The translations under genes and the position numbers were made by a program. Of a stretch of DNA of 55,750 nt, positions 53,601 through 55,750 are shown piece by piece (position 1 is the stretch's first letter; each line of letters starts with the position of its first letter). The notes under the pieces are model-generated. The model worked only from the letters and a program-made list of their open reading frames with translations, did not search any database and was not told the origin of the DNA. The stretch is from an uncultured Flavobacteriales bacterium (GTDB lineage Bacteria > Bacteroidota > Bacteroidia > Palsa-965): positions 1 through 55,750 of the forward strand of contig CALJIF010000118.1 in NCBI GenBank assembly GCA_937974275.1. Direction: 5' to 3'.

Positions 53601-54980
53601 GATACCATTCTTGTTGGTGTCAATCCTTCGCCTGTATTTACTCTAGGCGGTGATGCAACTGTATGTGCCGGATCTAACGTAACATTCTCCGGTCCGGGTG
53701 GTCCTTACGATTACGATTGGAATACAGGAGATTCTGTGATAGCAATTACGGTTAACACAACCGGTTCGTACATTCTGGTAGTAACTGATCAGAATAACGG
53801 TTGTAGCGCAGCTGATACAGTTGTATTTACAGCTAACCCACTGCCTGTTGTTACCTTGGGCGCTGATACCAGTTACTGCAGCAACAACGCCATCGTATTG
53901 ACCGGCCCTGCAGGTAACTTCACCTATGTTTGGTCTGATAATTCAACAAACGACAGCTTGTCTGTTTCTTCTACAGGAACATACTTCGTAACAGTTACCG
54001 ATACAGCTACAACATGTTTCAATGCTGATACTGTAACTATCGTAATTAATGCAACGCCTGTTGTCGCATTAGGAGCTGATACCACATTCTGTTCTGCAAA
54101 TGGTCCGTTAACATTGAACGCTCCTGCAGGTCCATACAATTACTTGTGGAGTGACAACTCAAGTGGAGCTTCATTAGCAGTTAACTCGTCAGGAACATAT
54201 GCAGTTGCGGTAACTGACAGTGTTAATGGATGTATTACAAATGACTCTATTAACGTGGTAGTTAATGCTTCTCCAAATGCGGTTTTAGTTGACACTTCTT
54301 CTTGCGGTAACGGTATTACCTTAACTGCAGCGGGTGGAAACTACACTTACTTGTGGTCAGATAATACTACAGGTCAGAGCACTACGGTAACTGTAAGCGG
54401 AAACGTTTCAGTTGTGGTAACTGATACTGCAAACGGTTGTGCGATTACTGATGCTGCTATTGTAAACATCAATACACCTCCTACTGCAACAGTTACTGCT
54501 TCGGCTGCTAACGTTTGTGCAGATGATGCTAACGTTACATTAACGGGAGCTCCTGCAGGTGGTGTGTTTGTTGGAACATCAGTAACAGGTAACTCATTTG
54601 ATCCTTCTGTAGGTGCCGGTTCTTATGCAGTAGATTATATCTACACCGATGCAAACGGATGTACTGATACAGCTACAACTACTATTGTTGTAAGTGCTTG
54701 CGTAGGTGTTGAAGAGGCGTTCTTTGGTGTAGGAATGAATGTCTCTCCGAATCCGAACAACGGTCAATTCATCTTCACTTGCAGCGATGCTAACTTCACG
54801 ACAATGACATTCGAAGTCATCAGCATGGACGGAAAAGTAGTTCTGACTGAGCAAGCTTCAAATGTTCAGGGTCAGTACCGCCGCGATATGAACATGTACA
54901 ACTTGGCTAACGGTGTATATTACTTCCGAGTAATTGCTGATGGTCAGACTTACATGCAGAAAATCGTGAAGCAGGACTAA
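47655..54980 (+). CDS. Giant T9SS cargo protein: FN3, beta-helix and Ig/PKD-like repeats, type A sorting domain
   Basis: The frame opens at 47589, but the ATG at 47655 (MKNCYTSVTSALWTKGKLLISGLAILAGIHVNAQ, a long signal peptide) is right; 2441 residues. In order: a ~220-residue N-terminal adhesin-like beta domain; an FN3 module at ~250-345 (TSLTFTAVTASGMTLNWVDNST); a long parallel beta-helix at ~350-1150 rich in GNT/NNI turns; Ig-like modules; a 'choice-of-anchor' beta sandwich (residues ~1690-1880); five to six Ig/PKD-like repeats of ~71 residues (~1920-2345). The end (VSPNPNNGQFIFTCSD ... ANGVYYFRVIADGQTYMQKIVKQ) is the type A sorting domain, so it is exported by T9SS and attached or released at the surface. 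Ends at a strong terminator. Probably an adhesin; ligand unknown. Confidence 0.92.
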   Translation: MKNCYTSVTSALWTKGKLLISGLAILAGIHVNAQVSTYSFSQSAGTYSPITGGTVLGVPTNDDTSFPNNPIGFTFWYNGVAYSSFSVNSNGFIAMGGTISSSYTSLSTGASNNVIAGLNADLQGEPAIGELRYQTIGTAPNRTLVVQWSNYDNWSSSTNTNLYNFQIRLEESSNVVNVTYGTSTPNQVRTFQVGLRGNSSADFNNREIANGLHTWSTSIAGTSNTATCEMNSTLAPASGQIYSWTPPPAPAAPTSLTFTAVTASGMTLNWVDNSTIETSFFVERSLDNITFVPAGTVTSTSTATTGTPYTLVQSGLFSNTLYYYRIYAVGITLSPAVSGQQATLPGSLCGTFTVGPTGAYPSLTAAFAAVATNGVSCPLVFDLQAAYVSTVETFPLTIPFLSNSPANTITVRPELGATNLSITSNAVQTINFNGAGNIVFDGRPGSIGTVIQLTLENTSTTGAVVQVGGDATNIGLNYVNVRSVNTGTANGAVQYTAPASVAGSTGHFITNCDFANGATTPQQFIFSNNTLANSFISSVNISNNRFRDWFVATGQNAAMNLGGNIRNWTISNNSFYQTATRTYTTGVIHYGVLISGTTAGSGGHIIAGNFIGGTAPNCGGTPWTIAGTVANRFVAISVNGNSTGNLTPTSIDGNTITNFNLTTSSGATTTPGIFCGIQTQGTTHNFNVGTVTPNVIGSVTAANAIVTSSSTSGGLVMGISNTASGAVNISNNLIGGFTVNTSLPTVSGSFTGIQSTSGSPSNITGNTVGSLTVPNSVVTAASTATTAGNVIGINSSAFNNVSIQNNIVMNLTSQYAGTSTSAVVRGIFSSDGINTITGNTVRNLASLAPSAGTGTLASVQGITLSTFATSTNTVNNNTVNTLANGSSSGNVMVSGITISGSTATSANTDVARNSVAGLGAPLSSGTPIIYGISLVGNPTRVFNNFVNLGSDITGAAITAPNSFIGINKETSATSAVNFNTVNINGAGVNGGAANTIAYRRVTTAVDELTNNILVNTRSNGTSTGTHYSLSLNNGTSLTSDNNDYFGNGVGYQTAVVNAVNVTGVSGLVLSIGGNGNSIAVNPNFISATDLHINNATVSALESRATTLAYVSNDIDGQVRPGPTAVNGGGTAPDMGADEFDGIPLSVDVGAFSFLQPVTPGCYSSTQTIRVRVRNYASSALNMATPGNAVTISVTVTGPNPQTLNMPAITSGIIPANGFLDTTVTTTYNMSAVGTYGFSATATTGVEVLTLNDGFGPLNITVAGGTALASNGGRICLGDQGTLNVSAFTNGGTIQWQESPDNITWTNIVGATNTTLTIVPTDTTFYRAEICGQHFSALDTLFPQFVAPPVTTNDTICGLDTANLSATGSGSIRWYNQPTGGLQVASGNTYSPILSATDTFYVSNATGTPPTAVTTTLAAGNGSTGNVFRISALNTITITAIDGHMTSGTANWEIWGRPGDYTLVPGSTTSNAGWTLLGSATGVVAAGLGVPTPLPIPLNVTIPGGTDYSFIVTTTGPTLNYTNGTAVGNPYVTNGDLIFREGHGGSYFGYTITTRIFNGRIHYSSGCESTRTPVIAVVNPAPAVTLTSTNNICGSGSTTLTAASSNNGYVFNWNPSSSLNIATGDTVVATPTVTTTYMVTASDSVSGCIDTTSITVIYDVAPAIAVSASPDTLCAGVTTQLDVAFSGPNPVIVGTSNTLNTATTYPAPYGNFWWGSRHQMLITAADLNAAGLTAGYISALSFEVNNPNATQALDNFEIKLGTTTLGAITTFQTTPMTTVFTTPSHLPVNGVNTHTFQTPFYWDGVSNLLVETCHQNSSFTDNATMRQTPTAYNSTVWYNADATGVCGNNTTNGFAAQRPNMRFWRSNGAWEYAWTPSSSLNNATAQNPIGTPMTTGYYVVTVTDSISGCATTDSIQIVVNPTPMPNFGPDTAICSSSPLVLDGTAGNYTYLWQDNSTNQTFTVTSFGIYNVLVTDTASGCFGTDTILVGVNPSPVFTLGGDATVCAGSNVTFSGPGGPYDYDWNTGDSVIAITVNTTGSYILVVTDQNNGCSAADTVVFTANPLPVVTLGADTSYCSNNAIVLTGPAGNFTYVWSDNSTNDSLSVSSTGTYFVTVTDTATTCFNADTVTIVINATPVVALGADTTFCSANGPLTLNAPAGPYNYLWSDNSSGASLAVNSSGTYAVAVTDSVNGCITNDSINVVVNASPNAVLVDTSSCGNGITLTAAGGNYTYLWSDNTTGQSTTVTVSGNVSVVVTDTANGCAITDAAIVNINTPPTATVTASAANVCADDANVTLTGAPAGGVFVGTSVTGNSFDPSVGAGSYAVDYIYTDANGCTDTATTTIVVSACVGVEEAFFGVGMNVSPNPNNGQFIFTCSDANFTTMTFEVISMDGKVVLTEQASNVQGQYRRDMNMYNLANGVYYFRVIADGQTYMQKIVKQD
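53412..54473 (+). repeat. Five 69-72-codon tandem Ig/PKD-like repeats
   Basis: Units start at 53412, 53625, 53838, 54051 and 54267, a period of 213, 213, 213, 216 and 207 bases; a sixth, divergent unit starts at 54474. Shared pattern: P.P...LG.DT..C.......L.....Y.Y.W.DNST......V...G.Y.V.VTDT..GC...D. Confidence 0.88.
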
Positions 54981-55000
54981 TCCTTATAATCTTCAAAAAG

Positions 55001-55029
55001 AAGCCTCCTATACCGGGAGGCTTTTTTTT
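55001..55029 (+). terminator. Intrinsic terminator after the giant cargo gene
   Basis: AAGCCTCC (55001-55008), 7-nt loop, GGAGGCTT (55016-55023), then a run of T bases. Confidence 0.93.
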
Positions 55030-55048
55030 GCCAAAAATTATTAATTTG

Positions 55049-55079
55049 TTTGTACATTATATGTCTTTACATATATTTG
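55049..55079 (+). promoter_or_regulatory. Promoter of the YceI gene (TTTG-19-TATATTTG)
   Basis: TTTG (55049-55052), 19 nt, then TATATTTG (55072-55079): a full match to the Bacteroidota -33/-7 consensus. The leader to the ATG at 55103 is about 20 nt. Confidence 0.78.
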
Positions 55080-55102
55080 TCCCCACTAACAACAAAACAA
55101 CT

Positions 55103-55687
55103 ATGAAAAAAATCATCTTTACCCTTGTAGCAGGCTTGTTCGCAACTACAGCCTCTTTCGCACAAACTAACTGGACCGGCGATAACTCGCACAGCAGCGT
55201 ATTATTCAGCATCGGTCACATGGGCGTTGCTAAAACTGTCGGATTCTTTACCGAGTACGATGTTAAAATGACTTCAACTAAAGACGATTTCACCGGATCA
55301 CAGGTAGAAATCACTATCCAGTCGAAGTCTGTTAACACTATGAGCGAGCAGCGCGATAACCACTTGCGCAGCAAAGACTTTTTCAATACTGATACATTCC
55401 CGACCATTACTTTCAAGAGTACTTCATTTACCAAGAAAAAGGGAAATGTGTACGAAATTAAAGGCATGTTAACCATGCGTGGCGTAACTAAAGAAGTGGT
55501 GCTTGAGGCTGTTTACGGCGGCACTAAAAAAGATCCTTGGGGCAATGAGAAAAGTGGTTGGGCTGTGCGCGGAAAAGTTGATCGCACTGCATACGGCATT
55601 ACATGGAATACACCTATTGAAGGGGGTACAATTCTTGACAATTCAGTAGAGTTTATGTGTGAGTTTGAAATGGTGAAAAAGAAGTGA
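55103..55687 (+). CDS. YceI-like periplasmic lipid-binding protein
   Basis: The start is ATG 55103 (194 residues); an upstream start at 55028 would overlap the promoter. Signal peptide (MKKIIFTLVAGLFATTASFAQ). The YceI barrel is clear: NWTGDNSHSSVLFSIGHMGVAKTVGFFTEYDVKM, then DFFNTDTFPTITFKSTSF, KGMLTMRGVTKEVVLEA and DRTAYGITWNTPIEGG. These small lipocalin-like barrels bind isoprenoid or other amphipathic molecules in the periplasm. Single gene with its own promoter and terminator. Confidence 0.95.
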   Translation: MKKIIFTLVAGLFATTASFAQTNWTGDNSHSSVLFSIGHMGVAKTVGFFTEYDVKMTSTKDDFTGSQVEITIQSKSVNTMSEQRDNHLRSKDFFNTDTFPTITFKSTSFTKKKGNVYEIKGMLTMRGVTKEVVLEAVYGGTKKDPWGNEKSGWAVRGKVDRTAYGITWNTPIEGGTILDNSVEFMCEFEMVKKK

Positions 55688-55705
55688 TAAGGGGTTCTCT
55701 ACTGA

Positions 55706-55738
55706 GAAGGCAGCTTGATTAAGCTGCCTTCTTTTTTT
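55706..55738 (+). terminator. Intrinsic terminator after the YceI gene
   Basis: GAAGGCAGCTT (55706-55716), loop GATT, AAGCTGCCTTC (55721-55731), then seven T bases. An 11-bp perfect stem. Confidence 0.95.
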
Positions 55739-55750
55739 GTATTTAACTGA

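Noticed and set aside
53412..54702. Short regular repeats considered as CRISPR or tandem satellite
   Set aside because: The period is ~213 bases, the frame is preserved and the repeats encode an Ig/PKD-like domain inside one gene.

Overview
The window looks like chromosomal DNA from a member of the Bacteroidota (Cytophaga-Flavobacterium-Bacteroides group). Several things point there: type IX secretion (T9SS) cargo with type A and type B C-terminal sorting domains, a PorQ-like protein, a PorP/SprF-like barrel next to a type B cargo gene, a folP-cdaA pair, a DUF1599/DoxX-like/tpiA cluster, a type B L31, the fused GlmU-like nucleotidyltransferase, and promoters of the Bacteroidota type (TTTG - about 19 nt - TAnnTTTG). 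I cannot place it below phylum with confidence. I see no phage, insertion sequence, CRISPR array, tRNA or rRNA. The window is mostly housekeeping DNA with three large surface-protein genes.

Layout. 1-88 is the tail of a rightward gene. 220-9119 is a leftward block: a type B T9SS cargo protein, a DUF3307 membrane protein, an unrecognised 535-residue protein, a complementary pair of M16 peptidases and a FabK/nitronate-monooxygenase-like flavoprotein. 9220-10125 is a rightward outer-membrane protein closed by a strong terminator. 10164-14271 is a leftward run: GT2 glycosyltransferase, prmC, a CCA-adding-type nucleotidyltransferase and a heptosyltransferase-like GT9 gene. 14341-17526 holds a GNAT acetyltransferase, a secreted protein, dapD and a mazEF toxin-antitoxin pair. 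17620-20869 holds ruvX, def, a TPR lipoprotein, and the leftward folP-cdaA pair (folate synthesis and c-di-AMP synthesis). 20884-26472 is a tight rightward run: DUF1599, a DoxX/MauE-like membrane protein, an OppB-like permease, tpiA, a MORN-repeat protein and a Na/Pi-cotransporter-like protein. 26474-33507 is leftward: a PBP4-type peptidase, pterin dehydratase, porQ-like, lon, a GlmU-like protein and rpmE2. 33727-39308 holds a beta-helix lipoprotein and the PorP/SprF plus PKD-repeat cargo pair. 39366-47441 holds a LuxC-like acyl-CoA reductase divergent from a ferredoxin, then serC-serA-DUF1015-yggS-EamA and a small HEAT-like protein. 47655-54980 encodes a giant (2441-residue) type A T9SS cargo protein. 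The window ends with a periplasmic YceI protein and its terminator.

How it fits together. Cell-envelope work dominates: T9SS parts (PorQ, PorP/SprF) with three cargo proteins, LPS-type glycosyltransferases, PBP4 and lysine/DAP synthesis. Serine synthesis (serC, serA) sits beside a DUF1015 protein with a ParB/serine-kinase-like DGHHR motif and a PLP-homeostasis protein. No system in the window is clearly unprecedented. The most notable sequence observations are: several promoters whose TAnnTTTG box lies only 3-5 nt before the start codon, which implies leaderless mRNAs and includes a GT9 gene that seems to begin at ATC; a near-palindromic 12-mer TAASCGCGNTTA that begins exactly at four stop codons; and a 10-bp inverted repeat upstream of the giant surface protein.
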